Part shown: positions 47,721 through 56,986 of the stretch, piece by piece | Layout of the letters: each line of letters starts with the position of its first letter | Numbering within the stretch: position 1 is the stretch's first letter | Assembly (NCBI RefSeq): GCF_001884185.1 | Contig: NZ_MAOE01000125.1 | Location: 62,001-126,000, forward strand | Length of the DNA stretch: 64,000 nucleotides | DNA from: Bacillus albus | GTDB taxonomy: Bacteria > Bacillota > Bacilli > Bacillales > Bacillaceae_G | Reading direction: 5' to 3' | Notes under the pieces: model-generated | Database searches by the model: none | Seen by the model: only the letters and a program-made list of their open reading frames with translations | What the model was told of the DNA's origin: nothing | Position numbers and translations under genes: made by a program

Positions 47721-48808
47721 ACTACTCCTCCTTTTAATCGCTTAATAATAAGAAGAAGCAGTGGCAGTAAACCAAATAAAAATAAAGCAGCATTACCGAG
47801 CATATCCCCCAGTTTAAGCAAATCATTTATATTTTTCGAAGTCATAGCAATGATGTAAATGATTGGAATCAAAGCAAAAATAAACGGATGAATACTCTTT
47901 TTAAAGAGTTGTGCCAATCCTAATGCAGCTGCATAGTAACTAATTGTATAGGTAGCAAATATTTGCATAATCCATATTACAAGCAGTAAAGATTCAAAAC
48001 GTTCAAATATTAAACCAGAAATTTCAAAACTGCGCATAAGGTCAATTGTCGGCCATGTTCTTGTTACAACCCCATCAATTGATAATGCACCAATGACCAT
48101 TACAACAGTTATTACATAAAAGATTAACGGAATAGAAATTCCAACTAAAATAGCTTTTACTGCTTTCTTTCGTTGTTCCATAAACACCAAAAGAATTAAC
48201 ATAATTTCTGGACCTGTATATGCGAGAGACGTTGTTTTTACCCCATCTAACACCGGTTTAATTCCCAAACCTAATACGGGACGGAGATTATCTATCTCGA
48301 ATATCCCTATACTCATAAAGGAAATGAGTAAAAAAATAAAGAAAGTAATAGGAAATATTATTTCAAACATCCGTGCAATCGAGTTAATACCACTCATAAT
48401 CAAATAGAGACCTATCCACATAAAAGGCATAACAATAGCCCATGTGGGGGTTCCTTCTAGCAAAAAAAAGCTTATTACTTCTGCCATTGAACGAATTTGA
48501 AAGGCTGAAGTTGTAAGAAAATACCCTATAATAAGAAAACTAAGCAACCTGCCTATCCATTTCCCTACAATATCTTGACTGTATTGATAAAATGTTTTAT
48601 CTGGAAACTGCTGACTTAGTTTGACCATAATTACTCCTGAAACCATTGCGAGTATCCCACCTAATATCACACTTAACCATACATCTGGTGTTTTCACTTT
48701 TTCTACAGATGCTCTGGGCAGAGTGAGGATTCCTGTTCCCAGTATGTAATTTACAATAATAACAACTGCTTGTGCAGTTGTTATTCGGTCTTTAGGTATA
48801 GTAATCAC
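47717..48808 (-). CDS. GerB-type spore germination permease
   Basis: 363 aa with ten membrane segments, the APC-like subunit thought to bind germinant. The start is a GTG at 48808 with AGGAAGTGG upstream. ITTAQAVVIIVNYILGTGIL is the helix-1 signature; PTWAIVMPFMWIGLYLIMSG and YTGPEIMLILLVFMEQRKKA follow. It begins 26 bp after gerA and overlaps gerC by 4 bp, so subunits are translated in a coupled way. Confidence 0.93.
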   Translation of the reverse strand: MITIPKDRITTAQAVVIIVNYILGTGILTLPRASVEKVKTPDVWLSVILGGILAMVSGVIMVKLSQQFPDKTFYQYSQDIVGKWIGRLLSFLIIGYFLTTSAFQIRSMAEVISFFLLEGTPTWAIVMPFMWIGLYLIMSGINSIARMFEIIFPITFFIFLLISFMSIGIFEIDNLRPVLGLGIKPVLDGVKTTSLAYTGPEIMLILLVFMEQRKKAVKAILVGISIPLIFYVITVVMVIGALSIDGVVTRTWPTIDLMRSFEISGLIFERFESLLLVIWIMQIFATYTISYYAAALGLAQLFKKSIHPFIFALIPIIYIIAMTSKNINDLLKLGDMLGNAALFLFGLLPLLLLIIKRLKGGVV

Positions 48809-48834
48809 TGAAGGCCACTTCCTTTCGTCATCAG

Positions 48835-50409
48835 CTACCTTTTGCGGTTAGTTTTTTTGGTATGCATTATTTTCGGTCGACGTCTCATTATTTTTAATGG
48901 CATGCGAACCATAAAATCTTTCCAATCACTAAATCGGTACGGAACAGCAGGGCTAGTATAAGGAACGCCAAAACTTTTCAGTTTCACTAAATGACTGCAA
49001 AGTAAAAGAAAGAAGAGAATAACTCCATACAAGCCAAATATCGCAGCACAAAACATAGCTACAAAACGAAGAATGCGTAACGTAATTCCCACACTATATT
49101 GCGGAATAGTAAAAGAAGAAATAGCTGTTACCGCAACAACGATAACCATTATTGGACTAACAATGCCTGCTTCTACGGCAGCCTGACCAATTATTAAACC
49201 GCCCACAATTCCCATTGCAGGTCCAATTGGTTTAGGCAGACGTAAACCCGCTTCTCGTAAAACTTCGATAGCTACTTCCATAATTAACGCTTCTATTAAA
49301 GCGGGAAAAGGAACTCCTTCTCGCGATCCGAGAATAGAAATAGCGAGCTTAGTGGGAATTAATCCTGGATGAAACGAAATGAAAGAAATATACAGTGCTG
49401 GAGCAAATAATGAAACAAAAGCTGTCATGAAGCGTAATAAGCGGAGAAGCGTACCAGGAAGCCACCTTTCATAATAATCTTCTGGTGATTGCAGTAGCAT
49501 ACTAAATGTAACTGGAGCAATTAAAACAAATGGTGTTCCATCTAACAAAATAGCTACTCGACCTTCCATCAAAGCACTAATAACACGATCAGGTCGTTCT
49601 GTATTTTGAATCTGCGGAAAAGGACTTAGATAATTATCTTCAATGAGTTGCTCAATATAACCAGATTCGAGTACACTGTCTATGTCAATTTTCTGAATTC
49701 TGTTTTTTATTTCATCCACCAATTCTGTACTAGCAAGATCTTTAATAAATGCGACAACTAGCTCTTTCTTTGCACGCTCTCCTACTGGTAGCTTTACTAA
49801 TGATAAGTTTTCATCCGCACAATGCCGTCGCAAAAGTGAGGTATTGTCACTTAATACTTCAGTAAACCCCACCCGTGGACCTCTGACTAATGCCTCCGAT
49901 ACTGGTTCTTCCATGTTTCGTTTATTTGCTTTTGTTGTACCAAGAATAAACACATCTGCTAAACCATCAATTAAAAGAGCTGTTGAACCTATCAATACTT
50001 TGGATATCACATCTTTTATGTAATGGACTTCTGCTACTTCACTAATTGTAAGAACTTTATTTTTAATATATTCTTTTGAAACAGTCCCCTCCACATAAGA
50101 AGATTCATTTTTATATTCGTCAGAAAAATCATCCATTAGTAATTTCATAATATGTTTGTCAATGATCTCTTTATCTGATAGACCATCAACAAAAATGATC
50201 CCAGCTTGAATATCTGTGCGTCCAATATTAAACTTCCGAAAGCGAACATCAGAATTATGTCCGATTTGTTGCTTTATAAGTTCTAAGTTAGAGGCAAAAT
50301 CATTCGTGAAATGAACAGTTGTATTTTGAGAAGGTTTATGCTCTTGTTTCGTTTTACTTTGAATATTATTTTTTTTCACTTGTTTATCTCTTGACTTCCA
50401 CCAACTCAT
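48835..50409 (-). CDS. GerA-type germinant receptor subunit
   Basis: 524 aa, the A subunit of the second nutrient receptor. The start is the ATG at 50409 ([15 protein letters not shown]), sharing ATGA with the stop of the upstream 44-aa ORF; the frame extending to 50538 is an artefact of the overlap. A basic, glutamine-rich N-terminal extension precedes the soluble half; conserved blocks include [60 protein letters not shown] and [20 protein letters not shown] at the end. Confidence 0.93.
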   Translation of the reverse strand: MSWWKSRDKQVKKNNIQSKTKQEHKPSQNTTVHFTNDFASNLELIKQQIGHNSDVRFRKFNIGRTDIQAGIIFVDGLSDKEIIDKHIMKLLMDDFSDEYKNESSYVEGTVSKEYIKNKVLTISEVAEVHYIKDVISKVLIGSTALLIDGLADVFILGTTKANKRNMEEPVSEALVRGPRVGFTEVLSDNTSLLRRHCADENLSLVKLPVGERAKKELVVAFIKDLASTELVDEIKNRIQKIDIDSVLESGYIEQLIEDNYLSPFPQIQNTERPDRVISALMEGRVAILLDGTPFVLIAPVTFSMLLQSPEDYYERWLPGTLLRLLRFMTAFVSLFAPALYISFISFHPGLIPTKLAISILGSREGVPFPALIEALIMEVAIEVLREAGLRLPKPIGPAMGIVGGLIIGQAAVEAGIVSPIMVIVVAVTAISSFTIPQYSVGITLRILRFVAMFCAAIFGLYGVILFFLLLCSHLVKLKSFGVPYTSPAVPYRFSDWKDFMVRMPLKIMRRRPKIMHTKKTNRKR

Positions 50410-50540
50410 TCTTCCCACTCTTTCTCTGACATACGAACCCAATGAAAAAATCTTGAGATAGTATACGGAATTAAAAACAAGATAAAAGCTTGTACAAAGA
50501 CTTTCCAATCTGGAAGATAAGAAGTAATTATGTTCCACAT
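50406..50540 (-). CDS. 44-aa membrane protein heading the second ger operon
   Basis: An ORF of 44 codons: [20 protein letters not shown] then [20 protein letters not shown] and EWEE. AGGTGATAAAC precedes the ATG at 50540, and the TGA overlaps the gerA ATG as ATGA, a strong sign of translational coupling. Residues about 12-32 form one membrane helix; the C-terminal end is charged and would be cytosolic or exposed. Small D-type proteins of 55-75 aa with membrane helices are known to modulate germinant receptors in Bacillus; this ORF is shorter, lies before gerA, and may be a related accessory subunit. That role is inference. Confidence 0.72.
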   Translation of the reverse strand: MWNIITSYLPDWKVFVQAFILFLIPYTISRFFHWVRMSEKEWEE

Positions 50541-50803
50541 GTTTATCACCTAATTTATATACTCTGCTAGGATTGAGACTTCTAAAGAACGGTATGTACT
50601 TAATAAAAAATAACTATAAGATTAAAGAGCAGAAAAGCAAGACATTATGCTTATTTAGTACCAATAACCTAATTAGTATAAAAACATTTCTGACCTAAAA
50701 TACAATTTCCAATTATAATTTGTTAGATATTATCTCCTTTTCCTTTATTTATATGCCCGCATTTGAATTTAAAATAATATAAGTATCAATGATATTTCCT
50801 CTT

Positions 50804-50842
50804 AAAGAAAAAAGATGCTAGAAGATAGCATCTTTTTTCTTT
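50804..50842. terminator. Terminator between glnL and the second ger operon
   Basis: AAAGAAAAAAGATGCTA and TAGCATCTTTTTTCTTT form a perfect 17-bp stem with a 5-nt loop. The rest of the 50541-51096 gap has no gene. Confidence 0.85.
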
Positions 50843-51096
50843 ATTCAACTTACTATGTATTTATATCTTATTGTGAAATTTTTTATTTCCTTTAACGAAT
50901 ATTAATATTTAAAAATAGAGCATACACATTTTTTTGTTCTAAGTTAATATATTTCCACTGAATCCATACGGAATTTTCTGATTTTAAAACCAATATGAAA
51001 TAAAGGAAAATACTCTCTTAGAAAAACTATATAAAACAAATAACATGAAAACAACTATCAATCTATTAATTGAAAGTAATAATGAGCAAGAGTTTA

Positions 51097-52041
51097 TCAT
51101 CGTAATTCCAAGTGTATTCGTTTTGCTTCAAAATAAAGAACTTGAATAAATTTTTTCGTATCAATACGAGCAGGTACTGTTGGTTCATTATTCAATTCTG
51201 TCATCTTTCTCCTTACGGTAGTAAAATCAAAAAATCTAGAGGCATAATTTTCGAACTTCGGGTTTAAAAAATCAGTAAGTCCAAGGGATGCTAAATGGTT
51301 TAATGATTGATAAATTGCTCTCCGAATCCGTTGTTTGGAAGCTTCTATGAACCTTTTTAATTCGGTATCTTCAGCTGAATCCCCAAGTTTTTTTTGAGCT
51401 AAATTCATAAAAATCTCTTTTAGTGAAGGAAAACCTTGTTCCAACGTGTTATCTTGTTCATATTTATATAAATAATCTAGCATATCCATTAAATCTTTAC
51501 TTCCACTTTCACTGGCTATTCCTAATTCAGACAAAAGAAAATGAATGGAATTTTGAAAGTGATTAAAAGTATTTAAATGTTTTTCATTACGGTATTTTTC
51601 TTGCGCACTTGAATTACTATCCAATTTTAATACCATATTAAGCGATTCTTGAATGTTTTTTATCGATTTTTCCAAACGAATTCTTTCAATGACTTTCCGA
51701 ACAACTGTTAATACTTCAATCCGGTTAATTGGCTTAATAATATAGTATTCAACGCCAAGCGAATAAGCTTCAGCAATTAATTCTTTTGATTCTACTTGAG
51801 AGACCATGATGATTTTCCCTTTAAACGAAGGCTTTATTTGACGAATTGTTTTTATTCCATCTTGAATCGGCATTAACAAATCGATAAATAAAATATCTAT
51901 CTTTTTAAGGATTGGCATGTGTTGCTCTAAAGATAAACCATCCTCAGCTTCTCCTATAACCTCTCCAAGATCTTCATCCTCGATAATTTGAGCCAACATT
52001 GAGCGAACCGCTTTTTCATCATCTACTATATAAAAATACAT
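51097..52041 (-). CDS. glnL: Two-component response regulator GlnL
   Basis: 314 aa. The receiver domain has FYIVDDEKAVRSML with the acidic pair, the phospho-Asp in KKIDILFIDLLMPIQDG and the Lys in EYYIIKPINRIEVL. The C-terminal half (about 150-314) is the YcbB-type DNA-binding domain rather than a standard winged helix (IEASKQRIRRAIYQSLNHLA, FDFTTVRRKMTEL). In B. subtilis GlnL activates the glutamine-induced glnT-glsA genes, which are adjacent here. AAAGGGTG precedes the start, 4 bp after glnK. Confidence 0.9.
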   Translation of the reverse strand: MYFYIVDDEKAVRSMLAQIIEDEDLGEVIGEAEDGLSLEQHMPILKKIDILFIDLLMPIQDGIKTIRQIKPSFKGKIIMVSQVESKELIAEAYSLGVEYYIIKPINRIEVLTVVRKVIERIRLEKSIKNIQESLNMVLKLDSNSSAQEKYRNEKHLNTFNHFQNSIHFLLSELGIASESGSKDLMDMLDYLYKYEQDNTLEQGFPSLKEIFMNLAQKKLGDSAEDTELKRFIEASKQRIRRAIYQSLNHLASLGLTDFLNPKFENYASRFFDFTTVRRKMTELNNEPTVPARIDTKKFIQVLYFEAKRIHLELR

Positions 52042-52045
52042 AGAA

Positions 52046-53362
52046 TCACCCTTTCGAAATTATATGATCAATCCCTAATCTAATTATAAAAATTGATCCT
52101 TTTCCTTCGGTTCTGTCCTCAAGCGTAACATCACCTTCTAGTTGTTCGACCATTTCTTTAACATACGATAGTCCGATGCCTGTCGATGGATTGCCTAAAT
52201 CATCATATTTAGAAGTAAAACCAGGCTCAAAAATTGAATCTTTATATTTTGAAGAAATACCTGGACCGTTATCTCCTACTCGAAATTCAACAAAATGATG
52301 GTCTTTATTAATGTCAATTGTGATGATTCCCATACCTTGGATAGCTTCTACAGCGTTTGTTACGATATTATTTATAATAGATAAGATTGTATAAATATGA
52401 TAATGAGGATGCACACCATCAATTTTATACACAAATTGGATGTCTTTCTCTAGCAACCGTGCATATTTCGTATTTGCCCGTATAATGATGTTTACCAGTT
52501 CATGTACAGACATATAATCTGTAAAACTTTCATCAGATATTAGTTTTGAAAGTCCCGCAAAAATGCGTTGGTTATCCTTTTTAACGTCATGGACCTCGCC
52601 AGCAATTTGTAATGCCTGTTGCCTTAAATCCTCAAACTGAAAATTCATCTGTTTGTGCTCAAAAGAGTCTAAGGTTTTATATAAATCATAGGATTTTTTT
52701 GTTATATTCTCAGCATCTTGTAATGTTTTTTTTAAATGAACAGCATCTTCATATAAATTAGAGATGAGCATGAGCATGTGTTCATTTTGTTTCTTTATGT
52801 GTCTCTCCCTTGATTGCGCTTCATACAATTTCATCATATTGAAAAAGCTTAGAACTATAAAACTATGGGAACATGCGATAACAATGATCTCATTTATTGC
52901 CTCGGATGTGATTGATGTTTTTAATACGAAATATTGAATCATTAATTCCACACAGTCTGACAGTATTTCAATAATACAACCAATAAAACCAATCATTAGT
53001 GGTTGATGATAAAAACGTTTGATTTTTGCTAAATGAAAGAGATACGAATAAGTAAAATAAAAGAAAAAACTAGGATAGTGCGTATGAAAAGCAGCTAGCC
53101 AATCCATATTTCCCTTTATAATGACATCCATTGAGATACGAAATACTACAACGACTATTGCTGTTAAAAAACCCGGTAAAAATGCTGGAACTCGTCGAAA
53201 TAATAACAAAAAAAAGAAAAATGTTGGTGCACCAAAGCTCATTCTAAATGTTTCATTTAAGGGAAATGACTTTATTTCACCTACTAAGGGTACTGTAAGT
53301 ATCATTAAAACGAGAATATAGATGTCTTTTTTTACTAAATTACTAAGATTCAAAATAATCAC
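52046..53362 (-). CDS. glnK: Sensor histidine kinase GlnK
   Basis: 438 aa, the membrane sensor partner of GlnL (YcbA type). Residues about 1-190 have several membrane helices (YILVLMILTVPLVGEI, FFYFTYSYLFHLAKI). The phosphoacceptor His lies in QQALQIAGEVHDVKKDNQRI and the ATPase domain shows IINNIVTNAVEAIQGMG, GDNGPGISSKYKDSIFEPGF and GIGLSYVKEMVEQLEGDVTL. The start is a GTG at 53362 with a weak ribosome binding site. It is presumed to sense extracellular glutamine. It lies 234 bp behind glsA. Confidence 0.9.
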   Translation of the reverse strand: MIILNLSNLVKKDIYILVLMILTVPLVGEIKSFPLNETFRMSFGAPTFFFFLLLFRRVPAFLPGFLTAIVVVVFRISMDVIIKGNMDWLAAFHTHYPSFFFYFTYSYLFHLAKIKRFYHQPLMIGFIGCIIEILSDCVELMIQYFVLKTSITSEAINEIIVIACSHSFIVLSFFNMMKLYEAQSRERHIKKQNEHMLMLISNLYEDAVHLKKTLQDAENITKKSYDLYKTLDSFEHKQMNFQFEDLRQQALQIAGEVHDVKKDNQRIFAGLSKLISDESFTDYMSVHELVNIIIRANTKYARLLEKDIQFVYKIDGVHPHYHIYTILSIINNIVTNAVEAIQGMGIITIDINKDHHFVEFRVGDNGPGISSKYKDSIFEPGFTSKYDDLGNPSTGIGLSYVKEMVEQLEGDVTLEDRTEGKGSIFIIRLGIDHIISKG

Positions 53363-53522
53363 TTCTCACTTTCGCCTAACAGTCAGTATACAAACCTATT
53401 TGCATTAATACAATACTTACTCTATTTTTTTCAAAAACTGATAAATAAGATATAAACGAAAGCATTATAGATTGTGAGTATTCATTACACTCTTCTACTT
53501 TAGAAAGATACTTTATAACTCA

Positions 53523-53559
53523 AAAATGTTCAGACACAATATAAGGTCTGAACACTTTT
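53523..53559 (-). terminator. Terminator after glsA
   Basis: TGTTCAGAC (53527-53535) and GTCTGAACA (53546-53554), extended by A/T runs, form a 9-bp core stem just past the glsA stop. Its TTCAGAC/GTCTGAA core matches the hairpin at 54658-54699. Confidence 0.75.
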
Positions 53560-53595
53560 GGACTCACTCTAACACCAAAATATCTGTGCTCCTTT

Positions 53596-54576
53596 TTAAA
53601 ATATACTTAAATCCCATTCTTTTGCAATATGTTCTAACAACATAATTCCTGGTAAACTATTCCCATACTCATCAATGGCTGGTCCGTAAATACCAATACC
53701 ACATCCATCTTGGAACGATAAATCCTTCCTAGATTTTGAGGGAACAAGTGTCATAATTCCGCCAGATACCCCACTCTTAGCTGGTAATCCAATGAAAGCA
53801 GCAAATTTTCCAGAAGCATTGTACATTCCACAAGTAAGCATTAAAGCTTTTGTTAACCTAGCCACTTCTTTAGGGAGCACTTGTTCTTTGCGAATAGGAT
53901 GATATCCATCATGTGCTAGTATAAGCCCTATTAAAGCAATATCTTCTGTATTTATTTCAATCGAACATTGTTTTAGGTAAACCTCTAGTGTCTCCTCCAC
54001 ATCTGATTCTAGAAAACCATTTTCCTTTAAATAGTATGCTAAAGCTCTATTACGATGAGCCGTTTCCCATTCGGATTGAAATACTATTTCATTAATAGCA
54101 GGACGCTTCTCTATCATTTTTTCAATTAATACGTATAGAGATTCTAATTTTTCTTGCACCGATTTCCCTGGCAAAAGTGAAGCTATCGTAATCGCTCCAG
54201 CATTAATCATAGGATTAAAAGGTTTTCCTGGTTTATGTATCTCTAAACGAATAATTGAATTAAAGGCATCTCCAGTTGGCTCTACGTCAACTCGTTCTAA
54301 TACATAAGAAATACCGCGACTTAAACAAGCGGCTATAAAACCGATTACTTTTGATATACTTTGTAATGTGAAAGGTATCTCCCAATCTCCTGACTTTATC
54401 ATTGTTCCATCTGGCTTTACTATACAAATACCTAACTGCGATACATTTATTTCCCCCAGAGCGGGAATATAACTGGCGCTTCGTCCCTTAGCTGCATACG
54501 TTCGATAATGGGCTACCCATTGATCTAAGCAAACTTTTTCTTGACCCTCAATTTGAATGCTATAATCTTTTATCAT
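53596..54576 (-). CDS. glsA: Glutaminase
   Basis: 326 aa, a serine-dependent beta-lactamase-fold glutaminase converting glutamine to glutamate and ammonia. The start is the ATG at 54576 after GGGGGAAT. SxxK-type motif lies in FTLQSISKVIGFI, then NPMINAGAITIASLLPG and SGKFAAFIGLPAKSGVSGGI. It is the enzyme partner of the glutamine importer encoded 125 bp upstream; hairpins bracket the gene on both sides. Confidence 0.95.
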   Translation of the reverse strand: MIKDYSIQIEGQEKVCLDQWVAHYRTYAAKGRSASYIPALGEINVSQLGICIVKPDGTMIKSGDWEIPFTLQSISKVIGFIAACLSRGISYVLERVDVEPTGDAFNSIIRLEIHKPGKPFNPMINAGAITIASLLPGKSVQEKLESLYVLIEKMIEKRPAINEIVFQSEWETAHRNRALAYYLKENGFLESDVEETLEVYLKQCSIEINTEDIALIGLILAHDGYHPIRKEQVLPKEVARLTKALMLTCGMYNASGKFAAFIGLPAKSGVSGGIMTLVPSKSRKDLSFQDGCGIGIYGPAIDEYGNSLPGIMLLEHIAKEWDLSIF

Positions 54577-54657
54577 TTAAAAATATTCCCCCGTACTATT
54601 AACTTTATATAGAATGATTTTTTCTTTACTATAATCAATAATATTTGAACTAGAACC

Positions 54658-54699
54658 AAGAAAGATATTCAGACATATTGCAGTCTGAATATCTTTCTT
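54658..54699. terminator. Hairpin between glnT and glsA
   Basis: AAGAAAGATATTCAGAC and GTCTGAATATCTTTCTT form a perfect 17-bp stem with an 8-nt loop. It probably reduces read-through from the transporter gene into glsA. Its core repeats the one after glsA. Confidence 0.75.
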
Positions 54700-54700
54700 A

Positions 54701-56125
54701 TTACACACTTTTCTTTTTTGAATTTTTCTGATAATTTTCCCAACATTCAATATTTTTAAGCCCTTTAATGTTTTCTTTATAAAAAATAGGATCTTTACCA
54801 GCTTTTTTCTGATTTATATAATCTTGTAACGCCGCAAATGCTACTTTTGAAAGTAAGGTAATAGCAATTAAATTAATAATAACCATAAAGCCCATAAATA
54901 AATCCGCTAAATCCCATACAATTTGAACCTTTGCAACGGAACCAAATACAATCATAGCCAACACACTTATTCTGTATATCATTAACCACACTTTACTTGT
55001 ATGTAAGAAGCGAATATTTGTTTCACCATAATAATAGTTGCCAATTAACGCACCAAATCCAAATAAAAAAACAAAGATAGCAAGACAACCCGATGCCCAA
55101 GAACCGATGTGTTCACTTAATGCTGCTTGTGTAAGTGCAATACCATTTAACCCCGGTTGTTTATATGCATCAGAAAGCAAAATAATAAAGGCAGTGCTAG
55201 TACAAATGATCAGTGTATCCGTTAATACACCAAATGCTTGAATCAGTCCTTGTTTCACCGGATGACTTGTTGTTGCTGTTGCAGCAACGTTTGGTGCACT
55301 TCCCATACCAGCTTCATTTGAAAATAAACCACGTTTAACCCCATTCATAAGTGCTGCACCAATTGAACCTCCTGCTATTTGTTTAAAACCAAATGCGTTT
55401 TGAACAATAAGAGAAAGAACTTCCGGCATTTTTGATATGTTGGTAACTACAACAAATAATGCAACTCCAATGTATAATACCGCTAAAAATACCACTTTGT
55501 ATTCAGCCATTTTTGCAATACGTTGTACACCACCAAAGATAATCGCAGCGAAAGCAATGGCCATGATTATCCCGACTGTTAGGCGATCTGTACCAAATGC
55601 ATTTTGAAAAGCAATTGTAACTGTATTTGATTGTACTGAATTGAATACAAGACCAAAAGTAATTGTGATTAAAATAGAGAATAATACTCCCATCCAACGT
55701 TTATTCAACCCTTTTTCCATATAATAGGATGGACCACCGCGGAAGCCAGTTTTATCTTTTACTTTATATATCTGTGCTAATGTGCTTTCAACAAAACTGG
55801 ATGCCGAGCTAATAATAGAAATAATCCACATCCAAAATACAGCTCCAGGCCCCCCTAATGCAATCGCAATCGCAATTCCTGTAATATTCCCTGTTCCAAC
55901 GCGAGCTGCCATACCAATACAAAACGCTTGAAAAGGGGAGATTTGATCTTTAGAACCACTTTTCCCCTCCATTAATACACGGACCATCTCTTTTAACATT
56001 CGAAACTGTACAAAATTCAATTTAAATGTAAAATAAATTCCGCAAATAACAAGCATAATAATTAACAATTTAGACCATAAAAAATCATTCGTTGACCCGA
56101 CTAAATCTACAAAAAATCTTTCCAT
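54701..56125 (-). CDS. glnT: Sodium-coupled glutamine/alanine transporter
   Basis: 474 aa of the alanine/glycine:cation symporter (AGCS) family. The start is the ATG at 56125 after GGAGTGAT; the frame to 56158 is longer but lacks a site. Family motifs: GMAARVGTGNITGIAIAIALG, GGPSYYMEKGLNKRWMG, GGSIGAALMNGVKRGLFSNE then AGMGSAPNVAATATTSHPVK. Next to glsA and GlnK-GlnL it fits the glutamine-induced transporter GlnT/YbgH of B. subtilis, although AlsT-like paralogs exist. Confidence 0.92.
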   Translation of the reverse strand: MERFFVDLVGSTNDFLWSKLLIIMLVICGIYFTFKLNFVQFRMLKEMVRVLMEGKSGSKDQISPFQAFCIGMAARVGTGNITGIAIAIALGGPGAVFWMWIISIISSASSFVESTLAQIYKVKDKTGFRGGPSYYMEKGLNKRWMGVLFSILITITFGLVFNSVQSNTVTIAFQNAFGTDRLTVGIIMAIAFAAIIFGGVQRIAKMAEYKVVFLAVLYIGVALFVVVTNISKMPEVLSLIVQNAFGFKQIAGGSIGAALMNGVKRGLFSNEAGMGSAPNVAATATTSHPVKQGLIQAFGVLTDTLIICTSTAFIILLSDAYKQPGLNGIALTQAALSEHIGSWASGCLAIFVFLFGFGALIGNYYYGETNIRFLHTSKVWLMIYRISVLAMIVFGSVAKVQIVWDLADLFMGFMVIINLIAITLLSKVAFAALQDYINQKKAGKDPIFYKENIKGLKNIECWENYQKNSKKKSV

Positions 56126-56536
56126 ATTATCACTCCATACCAAAAATTTATCTATCATAATCTATATAAAATCACCTATATTCCCTGGCATAAATACCTC
56201 ATTCATATTCAAATACAACAAGGATAAAAATTTTCTATATTAATAGGATTGGCCTGTTTAAGCAAACATCACAACATGTAACTGTAAAACTGAATTTTTG
56301 AAGAACTTAACGCTTATACATACGGTGCTCTATCCCCTTCTGTAAAACTAATATTCTTATCCACTAATATTGTTGTACTATTATGTTTGTTTCGTTTACC
56401 GGTGATTTACATTTAAATCATAATAATCAATAGTGATTAACTGGTTTTTTGTTAATTTTCCCTAGAACATGGAAATATCTCCTTTCTCACTACTAATCTC
56501 AAAAATAGGCTAGGTAAAAAGTTCATAGAAAAACTA

Positions 56537-56549
56537 TGAAGCGCTTTCA
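56537..56549. promoter_or_regulatory. cre-like sequence upstream of glnT
   Basis: TGAAGCGCTTTCA resembles a CcpA cre site (TGAAARCGYTTTCA) but lacks one base in one arm. It lies about 410 bp before the glnT start, so catabolite repression is possible but unproved. Confidence 0.35.
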
Positions 56550-56587
56550 ATCTTCAACTAAGAGAAGCTTATTTTTAATTTATAATC

Positions 56588-56618
56588 AAAAGTACAGAAT
56601 GTTACGAAAAAGTACAGA
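56588..56618. promoter_or_regulatory. Direct repeats, candidate GlnL sites
   Basis: AAAAGTACAGA occurs at 56588-56598 and exactly again at 56608-56618, a 20-bp period (two helical turns) upstream of glnT. Response regulators often bind such tandem sites. It is not the B. subtilis GlnL motif I recall, so assignment is inference. A promoter was not located in the 860-bp gap 56126-56986. Confidence 0.45.
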
Positions 56619-56986
56619 TTTTTATAAAAACCAAAAAATATTTTAAGGTTTTTTCATCTAAAAAACAGTGAGGTTTTGTGAATTTTATACAGTATCCAAA
56701 CATCACGGATTCCGTTCTACCTAACTTTTGACAAGTCTCTATTTTCTTCATAAAAACATGCATACTTTTTCTCTTTTAGAACTTCATATAAAGTATTTGA
56801 AATCAAGAATCGATAAGTTATTATAAGAATATTAAAAAAACAAAACATTTAATTTATTTATGGTATCATACAAAAAACATTTGTTTTCTCAATTAATCCC
56901 CCTAGTGAGATTTGTTGAATATCTATTATTAAATGTATATTTCCTTTGCGTTTCATTCTACTAACATAGATTACAGGTGGTGTATT

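Noticed and set aside
56838-56881. A second AAATGTTTT-type direct repeat before the ion permease
   Set aside because: Very A/T-rich and imperfect; could be chance.
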